This document shows positions 41,681-50,216 of a stretch of DNA of 64,000 nucleotides, one piece after another. The DNA lies in contig CABIXV010000002.1 of NCBI GenBank assembly GCA_902362775.1, forward strand, positions 125,679 through 189,678. Reading direction: 5' to 3'. The translations under genes and the position numbers were made by a program. This DNA is from Clostridiales bacterium (GTDB taxonomy: Bacteria; Bacillota; Clostridia; Oscillospirales; Oscillospiraceae). Below the pieces are notes generated by a model. It did no database searches. It was not told where the DNA came from and saw only the letters and a list, made by a program, of their open reading frames with translations. How positions within the stretch are numbered: the stretch's first letter is position 1; each line of letters opens with the position of its first letter.

Positions 41681-42190
41681 ATGAATCAGACAGAAGAAAC
41701 AAAACTGCTGGAGTATATTGAGCAGTGGAATGATGCGGACGAGTTCTCCCGATGTATTGAGGCTATCGAAGCCATCCCGGAGCAGGAGCGAGGTTATTTG
41801 CTGACCGTTAAACTGAGCCGGGCTTACAGCAATCTGGCGGTCCTGGGAAATCATGGAGTGCATGGGACCGACGGTGAAGTGGACGGGGATCTCATCCGAC
41901 ACGCCATTGATCTGCTGGAATCCGTCCGCACCCAGGGAGAGGACGATCCCTACTGGAACGCCCGGATGGGCTATTCCTGCCTGATGGCATACCGCTCCGC
42001 AGCCACCGCCTATACATACGCAAAACGCTGGCTTGCCCTGGCCCCGGATGACCCGGATGCCCAAAAACTGGTCCGGGACTGCGAGAAATATTTAGAAGAA
42101 GAAAAAGCCTTGGAGATGGATTGGAAAGAGCGGGAGGAGATCATCCGAAAGGAAACTCCTGATGATGGAAAGAGGGTTATATGTAAATGA
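41681..42190 (+). CDS. TPR-like helical protein
   Basis: A 169-residue protein. Helix pairs with TPR spacing are visible: YLLTVKLSRAYSNLAVLGN, HAIDLLESVRTQGEDDPYWNARMGYSCLMAYRSAATAYTYAKRWLALAPDDPDAQKLVRDCEKYL. TPR-like immunity proteins are common in polyimmunity loci. It ends overlapping the Imm17 start (ATGA). Confidence 0.7.
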   Translation: MNQTEETKLLEYIEQWNDADEFSRCIEAIEAIPEQERGYLLTVKLSRAYSNLAVLGNHGVHGTDGEVDGDLIRHAIDLLESVRTQGEDDPYWNARMGYSCLMAYRSAATAYTYAKRWLALAPDDPDAQKLVRDCEKYLEEEKALEMDWKEREEIIRKETPDDGKRVICK

Positions 42191-42420
42191 ACAGCGAGCA
42201 GATCACAGCATTTTTGCAGGAGCATTGGTACATTGCCTCGGTGCTCATCGGGGCCGTGATTTTAATTGGGGCGATCCGCAACTGGAATTGGCTCTGCGAC
42301 CCCACCGGCACACGGGATGCCCACCGCCACAGCAGAGGATACCGGCGGGTGGTGTTCTTCCTGCTGGGCGTCCTCCTGATCGTAGTGAGCATCTGGGGAT
42401 TTGTGCTGAAATTGAAGTAG
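42187..42420 (+). CDS. Immunity protein 17 (Imm17) family
   Basis: A 77-residue protein with two membrane helices: IASVLIGAVILIGAI and VVFFLLGVLLIVVSIWGFVLKL. Between them lies the conserved NWNWLCDPTG motif and a basic His/Arg loop (RDAHRHSRGYRR). This matches Imm17, a small two-helix immunity family. It would act in the cytoplasmic membrane, unlike nearly all its neighbours. Translationally coupled to the TPR-like gene. Confidence 0.82.
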   Translation: MNSEQITAFLQEHWYIASVLIGAVILIGAIRNWNWLCDPTGTRDAHRHSRGYRRVVFFLLGVLLIVVSIWGFVLKLK

Positions 42421-42436
42421 GAGGAGAAAGACTGTG

Positions 42437-42976
42437 ATGACTGAAAAATATCCTACCTGGCTCATCGGACATGTGAAAGGATGGGCGGAGAATCGTCTGC
42501 CCACCGTGACGCTCTGTTCTACCACCGGCAGTGAACTGCTGGAGGTTTGGTATTACGGAGATCTGCTCACGGTGAAGGGAGAGCCTCAATCCTATATTGT
42601 AGATGGGGACGAGGCCCCCGGACTGGTGGCGGCCCGCGATCCGGAGAGCGGCGAGGAGTTTGTCATCTTCGACGGCGGGCGGCATGGCTACGACAATATG
42701 TTCTGCGATGAACACGATCCATCTGAATTGGAACACCGCCCCCTCAAGCGGTATGAGATCCCCGCCTCCAAGCTGGTGCTGGAGCTGGGGTACAGCGTGG
42801 ACTACGAGGATGAAAAAGAGGACTTCGAACCGGATGAGGCGGATACCGTGGAACTGATCAACGGCGGGCGTATGCCCTGGGAGCAGGTCAAGCGGGACGG
42901 CATCGACTATATCGCCCTTTACTATGTGAACGAGAGTGGAAAACAGGTTCAGATTCTGGACGCAGAGCTGGCGTAA
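42437..42976 (+). CDS. Immunity-like protein, family not recognised
   Basis: A 179-residue acidic protein: YPTWLIGHVKGWAENRLPTVTLCSTTGSELLEVWYYGDLLTVKG ... SGEEFVIFDGGRHGYDNMFCDEH. An ATG directly after a GTG (42434) is taken as start, following GGAGGAG. Beta-rich. The FDGGRHGYDNMF motif resembles small proteins of other immunity loci but I can give no name. Confidence 0.6.
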   Translation: MTEKYPTWLIGHVKGWAENRLPTVTLCSTTGSELLEVWYYGDLLTVKGEPQSYIVDGDEAPGLVAARDPESGEEFVIFDGGRHGYDNMFCDEHDPSELEHRPLKRYEIPASKLVLELGYSVDYEDEKEDFEPDEADTVELINGGRMPWEQVKRDGIDYIALYYVNESGKQVQILDAELA

Positions 42977-43017
42977 GTACAGCTATTCTATCCTTTGATA
43001 ATCCGAGGAGGCGCCCC

Positions 43018-43218
43018 ATGAACCAAGAAGAACAGATCCGCCTCTACCGGCTGATGGAAAAGCTCAACTGGTTCTTCCATCAGGAGATGCACTATTTGAA
43101 CCGGGATATTGCGGAACAGACCGCGCGGGAGTGTTACCCGGAGATTCGGGAGTTTACATATGATATTTTATGGAACGACCTGCCCAAAGAGGCGCAGGAA
43201 CAACTTGAGGAGGATTAA
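43018..43218 (+). CDS. Small helical protein
   Basis: A 66-residue acidic helical protein (EEQIRLYRLMEKLNWFFHQEMHYLNRDIAEQTARECYPEI). It follows GAGGAGGCGCCCC. No family recognised. Its size and setting suggest an antitoxin or immunity peptide. Confidence 0.6.
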   Translation: MNQEEQIRLYRLMEKLNWFFHQEMHYLNRDIAEQTARECYPEIREFTYDILWNDLPKEAQEQLEED

Positions 43219-43257
43219 CTCCAATCACTTTACACTGACCCAGGAGGTGGAACCGCA

Positions 43258-43845
43258 ATGTCCATAACCGCCTATAAAGTTGAAGCCGTCGGCCATGACC
43301 GGACCGGAAAGGACTTCGGCTATGTGAATATCATGTATCGTTATGGCAACAAGCAATCCTGCCCCCGACCGGATCAGTGCGAAAAGATGGAAGTCATGTG
43401 GGCGGATGAGAGCGTCTACGGACCTCCTGCTCCCGGCAGCAAGGTGGGCGATTTTATACAGACATGGCTGATGGGCTCCTGGGACTGCGGGGTATTTACC
43501 CACCGGGAGATCGCCCAGCGGCTCATGGATACCTTCACCGGTCTGAAGCTCAAGGAACTGGCGTGGTTTGAGAACCCCAGGGAAAAGACTCTGAAAAATG
43601 GAAAACCGCGTGCGCACCGGGCCAAGTGGCTGCCGGAGCGGGAGGTGGATCTGGTGTATCTCTACTCCGACCACTATATTGACGCAAGAGAACCTACTTC
43701 TGCCCAAACCGACTTTTTCACCGTTACAAGGATGGACGCCTGGGGCGTGAGCACCTGGTTCATGTGTACCCCAGAGGCCGCCAAGAAGCTGATTGCTATG
43801 GATTTCAACAATCTGGCCGTCCAGGAAACCACCATTGTGGGATAG
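43258..43845 (+). CDS. Immunity-like protein, family not recognised
   Basis: A 195-residue protein: SITAYKVEAVGHDRTGKDFGYVNIMYRYGNKQSCPRPDQCEKMEVMWADESVYGPPAPGSKVGDFIQTWLMGSWDCGVFTHREIAQRLMDTFTGLKLKELAW. The C-terminal DAWGVSTWFMCTPEAAKKLIAMDFNNL looks like a second half-module. CAGGAGGTGG precedes the ATG. No catalytic motif was noticed. Confidence 0.6.
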   Translation: MSITAYKVEAVGHDRTGKDFGYVNIMYRYGNKQSCPRPDQCEKMEVMWADESVYGPPAPGSKVGDFIQTWLMGSWDCGVFTHREIAQRLMDTFTGLKLKELAWFENPREKTLKNGKPRAHRAKWLPEREVDLVYLYSDHYIDAREPTSAQTDFFTVTRMDAWGVSTWFMCTPEAAKKLIAMDFNNLAVQETTIVG

Positions 43846-43857
43846 GAGTGATACAGC

Positions 43858-44199
43858 ATGATCGGGACAGATGAAAACCGGGCGGTGCTCCATGTGGAGG
43901 TCATCTTCTGGAGAGGCAAGCGGAAAACACCCCCCAGCCTGGTCAGCGGAAAATATTGTCCTCATTTTGCAGTCACAGGGACCACGGAATATCTGGGAGT
44001 ATGCTTTCTGGACGGAACTGAGTGTTCATTTGATGAACCGGCTTTGGGAAATGCCCAACCCCTCTATCCGGATACTATTGACTACGCTCCGCTGGAAAAT
44101 AATGCGGAATTTTTGATCTATGAGGGAGCCAACGCTGTTGGCAAGGGCCGGGTACTGGGCCGGACGATACCCTATCAAGTGAAACAACAACGAAAGTAG
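43858..44199 (+). CDS. Small beta-barrel protein (EF-Tu domain 2-like)
   Basis: A 113-residue protein: VEVIFWRGKRKTPPSLVSGKYCPHFAVTGTTEYLGVCFLDG ... AEFLIYEGANAVGKGRVLGR. The YRPHF-type and FxIxEGxxxVGxGxV patterns recall stand-alone proteins resembling the EF-Tu beta-barrel that occur in immunity loci; the similarity is by eye. It might mimic or shield a translation factor attacked by a toxin. That last point is speculation. Confidence 0.55.
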   Translation: MIGTDENRAVLHVEVIFWRGKRKTPPSLVSGKYCPHFAVTGTTEYLGVCFLDGTECSFDEPALGNAQPLYPDTIDYAPLENNAEFLIYEGANAVGKGRVLGRTIPYQVKQQRK

Positions 44200-44206
44200 G
44201 TGCCTT

Positions 44207-45286
44207 ATGTACCAAATTGCATATATTGGCCGTTGGGAAACTCTTCCGGAAACGGCTGCCGCCATCTGTGACCATAATATTCCCGCGCTGGAGGCGTTGC
44301 TCCAGGGCGGTCTGGATTTAGATGTTCCCATCCAACTCAGTGAATACGTCAAGCTTATGCCATTGGAGATCGCGGTTTTTCGGAATGATGTGCCCATGAT
44401 CCACTTCCTGCTGGAGCATGGAGCTGATCCCAATCTGGCAGAGGAACAGCCCCTTCTGCTCACCGCTGTCCGCTGCTGCGGGCCGGAGGTAGTCGCTCTC
44501 TTTGCTGGACAGGCCGCAAAATTCAGCCCGAAGCAGAAAGAGCGAGCCTTCCAGGAAGTGCGCTGGGGTCAGCGAGCGGAGAATATCCCGGTGCTGGAGC
44601 AAGCCGGGATCACGGTGGGCAAGTTTGGCGGAGAGGCATTCCGGGCCGCTGTGTCCGAGGGCAATACCAAACTTGCCCGCCTGCTTCTGGAAAAAGGGGC
44701 AGATATCAATTACCACAAGCCGGACATGGTGTTTCCGAACGCCTCCACCCCTGTCACTGAAGCTGTCCGACACAAAAATCTCCCCATGGTGCGCTGGCTC
44801 ATTGAGCAAGGAGCTGACATCACCATTGCCGACAAATACGGCGACCGGCCTTACACCGTGGCGGTGCAGAACAAAAATCAGGAGCTGGCTGACTACCTGA
44901 AGGCCCTGGAACCGGAGGACTGGCACAACGAGCAGGAAAAGGTCCGGCAGCTCATGCCCTATAAGCTGCCCGCCAAGCTGGTGGAATATCTGAAAACCGG
45001 CCCCTTGCGGCTGGAATTCCCGGAGCAGGAGTGGGTGAAGTGGGCAGAGCTCTACTCCTACATGGATGTACAGGAGATGACCTGGAAACGGAAGAAGCTG
45101 CTCTCCCTGATGGTGCAGATGGACAACTACAGCGACTACCTGCTGCTTTGGAGCCCCAGGGACAAAAAGCTGTGGTATCTGGACATTGAGCATGAGGAGT
45201 TCCACCCCCTGGCCAAATGGGATGACTTCATTGCAGACCCCGGCAGGTATCTGAACGGGATGATTGAGGGCGAGTTTGAAGCATAA
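44207..45286 (+). CDS. Ankyrin-repeat immunity-type protein
   Basis: A 359-residue protein. Ankyrin repeats cover about residues 45-245, including MPLEIAVFRNDVPMIHFLLEHGADPNLAEE, EAFRAAVSEGNTKLARLLLEKGADIN and TPVTEAVRHKNLPMVRWLIEQGADITIADKYG. The C-terminal 100 residues (QEWVKWAELYSYMDVQEMTWKRKKLLSLMVQMDNYSDYLLLWSPRDKKLWYLDIEHEEFHPLAKWDDFIADP) resemble SUKH-like folds. Ankyrin plus SUKH is a typical polyimmunity pairing. GTAGGTG precedes the ATG weakly. Confidence 0.78.
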   Translation: MYQIAYIGRWETLPETAAAICDHNIPALEALLQGGLDLDVPIQLSEYVKLMPLEIAVFRNDVPMIHFLLEHGADPNLAEEQPLLLTAVRCCGPEVVALFAGQAAKFSPKQKERAFQEVRWGQRAENIPVLEQAGITVGKFGGEAFRAAVSEGNTKLARLLLEKGADINYHKPDMVFPNASTPVTEAVRHKNLPMVRWLIEQGADITIADKYGDRPYTVAVQNKNQELADYLKALEPEDWHNEQEKVRQLMPYKLPAKLVEYLKTGPLRLEFPEQEWVKWAELYSYMDVQEMTWKRKKLLSLMVQMDNYSDYLLLWSPRDKKLWYLDIEHEEFHPLAKWDDFIADPGRYLNGMIEGEFEA

Positions 45287-45297
45287 GGAGTAAGGTC

Positions 45298-45918
45298 ATG
45301 ACATCGATAGACTTTCTGAACAAGGTACATAACATCCTGGATTCCCAGGAATACAGCCTCTCTTACTCTCCGGCCAAGTCCAAAAACTATATGCTGTACT
45401 GCAACGGCAACTTTATCGGCGGCCTGTTTGACGAGGAGTTGTGCTTCGTCCATGCCGACAGTGTGAGCGAACTGCTGGGACACCCGGAACCCGTCTACCG
45501 CGGCTACTCCAGCACCGCCCAGCACAGGATGCTGGTGATTCCGGAGGAACACTGGGAGAAAGCGCTGAAACTGCTCTATGCCGAAAAATTTGACTGGAGC
45601 CGTTTGGTGTACGACATTACCTACACCAGCATTGGCGCGGCTGTGGTGGAGGACTTCTACGACGAGAATGTGGTATTCCTGCACTTCTGCTTTGAAAAAG
45701 AATTGCTGAAAAAGAACCCTCTGGACCGGCAGGGCCGTATCCTTCGGATGGTCTATCTCAATCAGGATTTGACAGAAGCGGGCAAAGTTCTGTTCCCCAG
45801 ACTGCTGCAGAAGTTTCTTGTTTTTACAGATCGCAGCGGGAAAACCAGTCTGGAAACCATGCTGAAACGGTGGTACACCGCACTGGAGAAGGAATACTGC
45901 AATCAGGCGGCGGGATAA
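45298..45918 (+). CDS. Immunity-like protein, family not recognised
   Basis: A 206-residue protein. SKNYMLYCNGNFIGGLFDEELCFVHADSVSELLGHPEPVYRGYSSTAQHRMLVIPEEHWEKALKLLYAE has a layout distantly recalling TfoX N-terminal domains. The second half is helical (PLDRQGRILRMVYLNQDLTEAGKVLF). It starts 11 nt after the ankyrin gene, after AAGGAG. Identity uncertain. Confidence 0.55.
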   Translation: MTSIDFLNKVHNILDSQEYSLSYSPAKSKNYMLYCNGNFIGGLFDEELCFVHADSVSELLGHPEPVYRGYSSTAQHRMLVIPEEHWEKALKLLYAEKFDWSRLVYDITYTSIGAAVVEDFYDENVVFLHFCFEKELLKKNPLDRQGRILRMVYLNQDLTEAGKVLFPRLLQKFLVFTDRSGKTSLETMLKRWYTALEKEYCNQAAG

Positions 45919-45931
45919 GGAGGGCAATAAC

Positions 45932-46528
45932 ATGATGACAGAAGAAAACAGAACCTATATTACTCAACTCAAGGTCACGGATGTCCCGTGGCACCGGCTC
46001 ACCACCGCCTATGGCCGGGGGACGGAGTTTCCCGCACACCTGACGGTACTGGAGCAGATGTGTGACTTGGCGTCCGTCAAAGAGTCCCTCTATGAGCTCA
46101 CCACCAACATGGAGCACCAGAGTACCCTTTGGCACGCCACCCCTTTCGGCATGGTGTTTCTGAGCCGGATTCTGGGGAAGGCCCTCGCGGAGAGCGGACA
46201 AAACTCCGTGGCCCATTTTCTGGCCGGGGAGCTGCTGGACTTCTTTGCCTGCATCCTCCAGTGCTTCCACGATGGAGATGAGTTGGAGCACGCCTCTCCC
46301 CTGCCCCACTTCTCCGATCTGCTGAAGGAAGAATACCTGTGGTCGGAGGAATACGACGAGGAAGAAGATGAGATGCGCTACGAGGAGGACGAGGTCTTCC
46401 CAGATGACCTGTTTTACAGCTTCTATTACTACTCCTGGCAGGCGGTGCTGGCCTACCAGGGCGCACTGGAGCAGGAGATTCCTCCGGAGTTTACCCCCAA
46501 GATCGCGGCAGTTCTGGAAGGGCTGTAA
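45932..46528 (+). CDS. Acidic helical immunity-like protein
   Basis: A 198-residue protein, mainly helical, with the strongly acidic stretch EEYDEEEDEMRYEEDEVFPDD near residue 150. AHLTVLEQMCDLASVKESLYELTTNMEHQSTLWHATPFGMVFLSRILGKAL could form HEAT-like helices. The acidic patch would suit neutralising a basic nuclease toxin by DNA mimicry, as in colicin immunity proteins; that is inference. AAGGAGGG precedes the start. Confidence 0.6.
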   Translation: MMTEENRTYITQLKVTDVPWHRLTTAYGRGTEFPAHLTVLEQMCDLASVKESLYELTTNMEHQSTLWHATPFGMVFLSRILGKALAESGQNSVAHFLAGELLDFFACILQCFHDGDELEHASPLPHFSDLLKEEYLWSEEYDEEEDEMRYEEDEVFPDDLFYSFYYYSWQAVLAYQGALEQEIPPEFTPKIAAVLEGL

Positions 46529-46542
46529 GGGAGGCTGCACCC

Positions 46543-47382
46543 ATGTTTGAAGAATTTTATGAGATGTACGAGCCCGAGGAGCAGGAAGTGGTGGCTTTAA
46601 TCCGCAACTGCATCGGGGGCGGATACAACAATAGGGGCAACTTTTGGCAAATGACCGTCGTGACACTGGGCGTGGTGTTCTGTGACACCGGCAAGGTCAC
46701 CACCAAAGAGGAGCGGCTGGAGTGGCCAGTCACCGATGAGGAACGAAACAGTGATAAGGGCTGGGGACGCTTTGGCCGCGAGCAGATCTGCCGCCTGAAG
46801 ATTCGCCGGATGAAAGAAGAATGGGCAAAGGATCTGGTGGCGTGGCCCTGGTGTATCTCCGAGATAGTCAAGGCCCATGAGGACTGCCCGGAGCTTCAGG
46901 CCGTTCTGGACGAGTACCACAAGCCGGCGGTGATCCAGGACCAGGTGCTGGGAGAACTGACACTGGACAAGGACCATGATACCTTTGAGGGCGAGATCCA
47001 GTGGTGCGGAAAGGATGTGCACCTTTCCCTTGAGGTCAATGCGGAGAGCAAGCCCTCCTGGACCCGCGCCCGCAGTGCCGCCAAGAAGCTGCTGGCCGAC
47101 TGTGAAACCTGGGACAAGGCCATGCGGGAGCTTGCGGCCAAGAACCTGACTGGGCTGGCCAACGACTGGCTCTCCCAGGATGAGGATAACCCCCGCGATT
47201 CGGAAACAGACCCCATCACGGAGGAAGAACTTACCCGGCGGATCAGCATGACCAGCCTGTCCGTCACCTCCGGCGGCAGCTTCACCGCCTGGTTTGACTG
47301 CGACGAGATGTTCACCGACCATGCGGTGACGGTCTATGGCTCCTTGAAAAAGGGCCTTAAAGCTGCCAACATTGAGGGATAA
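46543..47382 (+). CDS. DUF2262 domain protein
   Basis: A 279-residue protein. The C-terminal part (about 140-279) matches DUF2262: LGELTLDKDHDTFEGEIQWCGKDVHLSLEVN ... LADDW-like NLTGLANDWLSQDED ... ITEEELTRRISMTSLSVTSGGSFTAWFDCDEMFTDHAVTVYGSLKKGLKAANIEG. The N-terminal 140 residues are not recognised. DUF2262 occurs repeatedly in immunity loci and is presumed to bind toxins. Confidence 0.75.
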   Translation: MFEEFYEMYEPEEQEVVALIRNCIGGGYNNRGNFWQMTVVTLGVVFCDTGKVTTKEERLEWPVTDEERNSDKGWGRFGREQICRLKIRRMKEEWAKDLVAWPWCISEIVKAHEDCPELQAVLDEYHKPAVIQDQVLGELTLDKDHDTFEGEIQWCGKDVHLSLEVNAESKPSWTRARSAAKKLLADCETWDKAMRELAAKNLTGLANDWLSQDEDNPRDSETDPITEEELTRRISMTSLSVTSGGSFTAWFDCDEMFTDHAVTVYGSLKKGLKAANIEG

Positions 47383-47394
47383 GGAGGCGCAGAG

Positions 47395-47898
47395 ATGAAG
47401 CTGAACTGTAAACGCATTGATTTACCATATACCCCCGGCGAGGAAATCTTCAACTTTCCCGAAGAATCGGGACTGCCCTTTCTCTTCGATGTGGAGGAAG
47501 AACTGACTGCTGATCCTGCTGCTATGGATGCGGTGGGAGAAATGCTGGATGAGGCGGAGAAATTGGCGGAAAAGGCCAAAGCCGCCATCAAAGCGGCGCT
47601 GGCGGACGAGGACAGCCGCTACCATAGCATTGTGACATTTTTCATGGAGTTCCACCGGGACGAGGTAGGCCCGGATATTGCGGCGGAACTTTTTCCGGGA
47701 ACCGACCCATCCAAGCTGTCCTTTGCCGAGATGGTGGACTTTTTGAAGCTCAAGCGGTTTGGCAGCCTGGTGGATAGCGAGATGAATCAACAAGTTTTCA
47801 TTATGGATCTGTCCTTCAACCCGGAAATTACCGACGAGCTGATGGTGGTCTACTTTGATTTGAACAAGGAGATTTTTTGTATTACTCATGAGAGCTGA
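47395..47898 (+). CDS. DUF2004-like protein
   Basis: A 167-residue protein: IFNFPEESGLPFLFDVEEEL, a helical section with a Lys/Ala/Glu-rich run, YHSIVTFFMEFHRDEVGP, VFIMDLSFNPEITDELMVVYFDLNKEIFCITHES. The closing 'fDf...de.l.v.fd..G....i..ES' pattern fits DUF2004, another frequent immunity-locus family. It starts after AAGGAGGCGCAGAG. Confidence 0.6.
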   Translation: MKLNCKRIDLPYTPGEEIFNFPEESGLPFLFDVEEELTADPAAMDAVGEMLDEAEKLAEKAKAAIKAALADEDSRYHSIVTFFMEFHRDEVGPDIAAELFPGTDPSKLSFAEMVDFLKLKRFGSLVDSEMNQQVFIMDLSFNPEITDELMVVYFDLNKEIFCITHES

Positions 47899-47914
47899 GG
47901 AAAGAGCGTTACCT

Positions 47915-48325
47915 ATGGAAAAAGCGGCTGCTGTTAACACCTGCTTAGGTGTTTTGAAGGGACGGGACTGCATCTATCTGGATCAGGTGAAACAAGATGA
48001 TCTGAACAATCTGACCTTTATGGGGGACATCAATGGCCATCTAATCTCCCAGCACAGTGACGAAAAAGACTGGTTTCCCTACACACTCACCTTCCGGCGG
48101 GTGCTGACCTATTTTGCCTGTGAATTGGACACCTATGAAAGTCTGGCTGGGACGGGGCGTCTGGATGGCAGCTCTTTTGATTTAATTGAGGATAGCACCT
48201 GGCTGAAGTCTTTGCCGGTGCGGGAGGACTTTGACAAAGGCATCTATCGGCACTACCGGCTGTTTACATACGATGATGTTTACAACATCATTGCGGTTTC
48301 CTATGAGTTTGCGGCAGAGTTGTAA
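47915..48325 (+). CDS. Immunity-like protein, family not recognised
   Basis: About 136 residues from ATG 47915, after GAGGAAAGAG; an overlapping ATG at 47888 would add nine residues. LGVLKGRDCIYLDQVKQDDLNNLTFMGDINGHLISQHSDEKDWFPYTLTFRRVLTYFACELDTYE is characteristic but unnamed. Less GC-rich than most neighbours. Confidence 0.58.
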   Translation: MEKAAAVNTCLGVLKGRDCIYLDQVKQDDLNNLTFMGDINGHLISQHSDEKDWFPYTLTFRRVLTYFACELDTYESLAGTGRLDGSSFDLIEDSTWLKSLPVREDFDKGIYRHYRLFTYDDVYNIIAVSYEFAAEL

Positions 48326-48380
48326 ATGTCTGAAATATGGATAATCATTGAAAGAATCAAGCCAGGAAGGGGGCGCGGCA

Positions 48381-48977
48381 ATGAAACAGAATAGCAAACG
48401 GCGCAAATATCTGCCCACACTTCTGGTTCAGCAGATCCGCCTGCAATGGTATAAAGACTGCCGGGGCGGAAACGCGGCCGCACAGCGGAACCAGTATCCC
48501 AAAGCCATGCGGCTGCCGAAAGACTTCTTCTCTTACTATTCCTTTGGCCTGCCTACACACTTTGTATCAATCTTACAGAGGCCCGATGGATTTCAGAGCG
48601 ATAGGGACTGTCGTAGGCTGATGGAATGGAAGCCCAATGGCACAATGCGGCTTCACCCTTTTGAACTGATTCAGCAGGAGTCCGGAATCCAGGTGCGTTA
48701 CCGCTATGATTGGCATATTGGTGCGATACCAGAACGATATACCTACGATAAGGCCGGGCAAAAACAGCCCCTCAATGAACTGGCACTGGATTTGGCTCCC
48801 GGTGAGTATGGAAGCGCTGTCTGCAATGGGCGGTTCCGGGACTGGGATACAGGAATCTGGTATTATGTACTGGATATTTTGAATGTGATGCCGCTTACAG
48901 AACCCACTGACTCATTGACCAGTTTTACGGACAGAGAGCCTAATAAGATATATACCCAGATCGACCGACTGTGGTGA
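48381..48977 (+). CDS. Immunity-like protein, family not recognised
   Basis: A 198-residue protein starting MKQNSKRRKYLPTLLVQQIRLQWYKDCRGG, chosen because AAGGGGGCG lies upstream; an earlier ATG at 48348 is the alternative. It contains FGLPTHFVSILQRPDGFQSDRDCRRLMEW and YRYDWHIGAIPERYTYDKAGQKQPLNELALDLAPGEYGSAVCNGRFRDWDTGIWYY. A different, unnamed family with a basic N-terminus. Confidence 0.57.
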   Translation: MKQNSKRRKYLPTLLVQQIRLQWYKDCRGGNAAAQRNQYPKAMRLPKDFFSYYSFGLPTHFVSILQRPDGFQSDRDCRRLMEWKPNGTMRLHPFELIQQESGIQVRYRYDWHIGAIPERYTYDKAGQKQPLNELALDLAPGEYGSAVCNGRFRDWDTGIWYYVLDILNVMPLTEPTDSLTSFTDREPNKIYTQIDRLW

Positions 48978-48999
48978 CGAAAGACAGGAGGATAACCAC

Positions 49000-49635
49000 A
49001 TGATTTCCACAAAAGATTTATCCGGCCTTCCCAATGCGGAGCGCCTGAAAAACTTCTGCAAAGGGCTGGCAGCTCTGGACATCATCATGGTGGAGGAGGA
49101 ATGGAGCTTCATCCGCCACTATACATACAACCCCGCATGGCGCAAAGGCAAAGAGGCATTCTTTGCCACTGATGGCAGTGACCAGAGCATGATCGTCATG
49201 TTTGCGCCGGAAGGCTGTGTAATCAACGGTGTGGACTCTGAACTCTATGACTGGGAGGAAAAACTTCCCCGTATCGAAGACCTGACAGATGGGATGCCCC
49301 CTGCTTTGCAAAAACTTATGGGCAGCCGTGAAGTCAAAAAGATGAAAAGCACCTTCTGCGTCTGGACGGAAGATGGCACCACCTGGCACTGCAATCCCAT
49401 GGACGGCGAGGACGCATCCATGGATCTGCTCTCCACGATTGATGGCAATCCGTTGAGCTATGCGGAGTACGGGAAGTGGTTTTATCCGGCCGATCTGCCT
49501 TTGGAAGCTGTGCGCCAGCTTGCGGACGGGGTGCCGGTGACAAAAGAACTGGTCACTGCGTTGAACCCTAAGCGCAATGAATGGGAAGAAATCAAGGCGG
49601 GCCTGGGCAAGATTGGGTATCCAAATGAACTTTGA
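49000..49635 (+). CDS. Immunity-like protein, family not recognised
   Basis: A 211-residue protein: LPNAERLKNFCKGLAALDIIMVEEEWSFIRHYTYNPAWRKGKEAFFATDGSDQSMIVMFAPEGCVINGVDSELYDWEEKLPRIEDLTDGMPPALQKLM. This resembles proteins repeatedly seen beside SUKH genes in gut Firmicutes, but no family name can be given. AGGAGGATAACCAC precedes it. Confidence 0.6.
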   Translation: MISTKDLSGLPNAERLKNFCKGLAALDIIMVEEEWSFIRHYTYNPAWRKGKEAFFATDGSDQSMIVMFAPEGCVINGVDSELYDWEEKLPRIEDLTDGMPPALQKLMGSREVKKMKSTFCVWTEDGTTWHCNPMDGEDASMDLLSTIDGNPLSYAEYGKWFYPADLPLEAVRQLADGVPVTKELVTALNPKRNEWEEIKAGLGKIGYPNEL

Positions 49636-49661
49636 TTCACAGCAGACAGGAGATGAATTGA

Positions 49662-50216
49662 ATGATCAAAGAACGCATCCCCATCTCCGGCGATCTCAAA
49701 AGCAAGGTCAAGCAGCTGATGGAGTACGCCGGATGGCAGGAAGGCCGCAGTGTGGATATTTCCATTGCGGAGCAGTATTACGCCGCTCATGGCATCCCGA
49801 TGATGAAGACCACCCAGCGATTTTACCGTAAGTATTTCGGCCTGTGCTGTGAGTGGTACCTGGCGCAGAAAAAGCTGAACTGGGCGGCCGACTTCCAATT
49901 CGCTCTGTTCCCTTACCTGGTCAATGGGATCAAAAATCATTTGGAAGAAGCCTTTTTTCGGGATATGTCCGGCTGTGAGCTGGCGGAGATCGAGCAGGCA
50001 GCTGGTCAGAAGTGCCAGCCCATCGGTCACATCGGCTATTACTACCCGGCAGAGGTTTGGATCTCGGAGTACGGGAAACTGTATGCAAAATATGAGTATC
50101 AGGACGAGATCGAGTGCTTTCCCGATGTGTTTGCCCTGATTGAACGGGAACTGCGGCAGTGCAAATTTGATTCCGCCGCTATGAAAACCGTTGGGGCACT
50201 GGACGGAAAACTATGA
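49662..50216 (+). CDS. SUKH-3 family immunity protein
   Basis: A 184-residue protein. LMEYAGWQEGRSVDISIAEQYYAAHGIPMMKTTQRFYRKYFGL follows the SUKH-3 pattern (aGW..gR.vdi......l...G......a..Fl..fggl), and IGHIGYYYPAEVWISEYGKLYAKY is the second conserved block. SUKH superfamily proteins (SMI1/KNR4-related) neutralise many different toxins, often nucleases or ADP-ribosylating enzymes. Its stop overlaps the next start. Confidence 0.72.
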   Translation: MIKERIPISGDLKSKVKQLMEYAGWQEGRSVDISIAEQYYAAHGIPMMKTTQRFYRKYFGLCCEWYLAQKKLNWAADFQFALFPYLVNGIKNHLEEAFFRDMSGCELAEIEQAAGQKCQPIGHIGYYYPAEVWISEYGKLYAKYEYQDEIECFPDVFALIERELRQCKFDSAAMKTVGALDGKL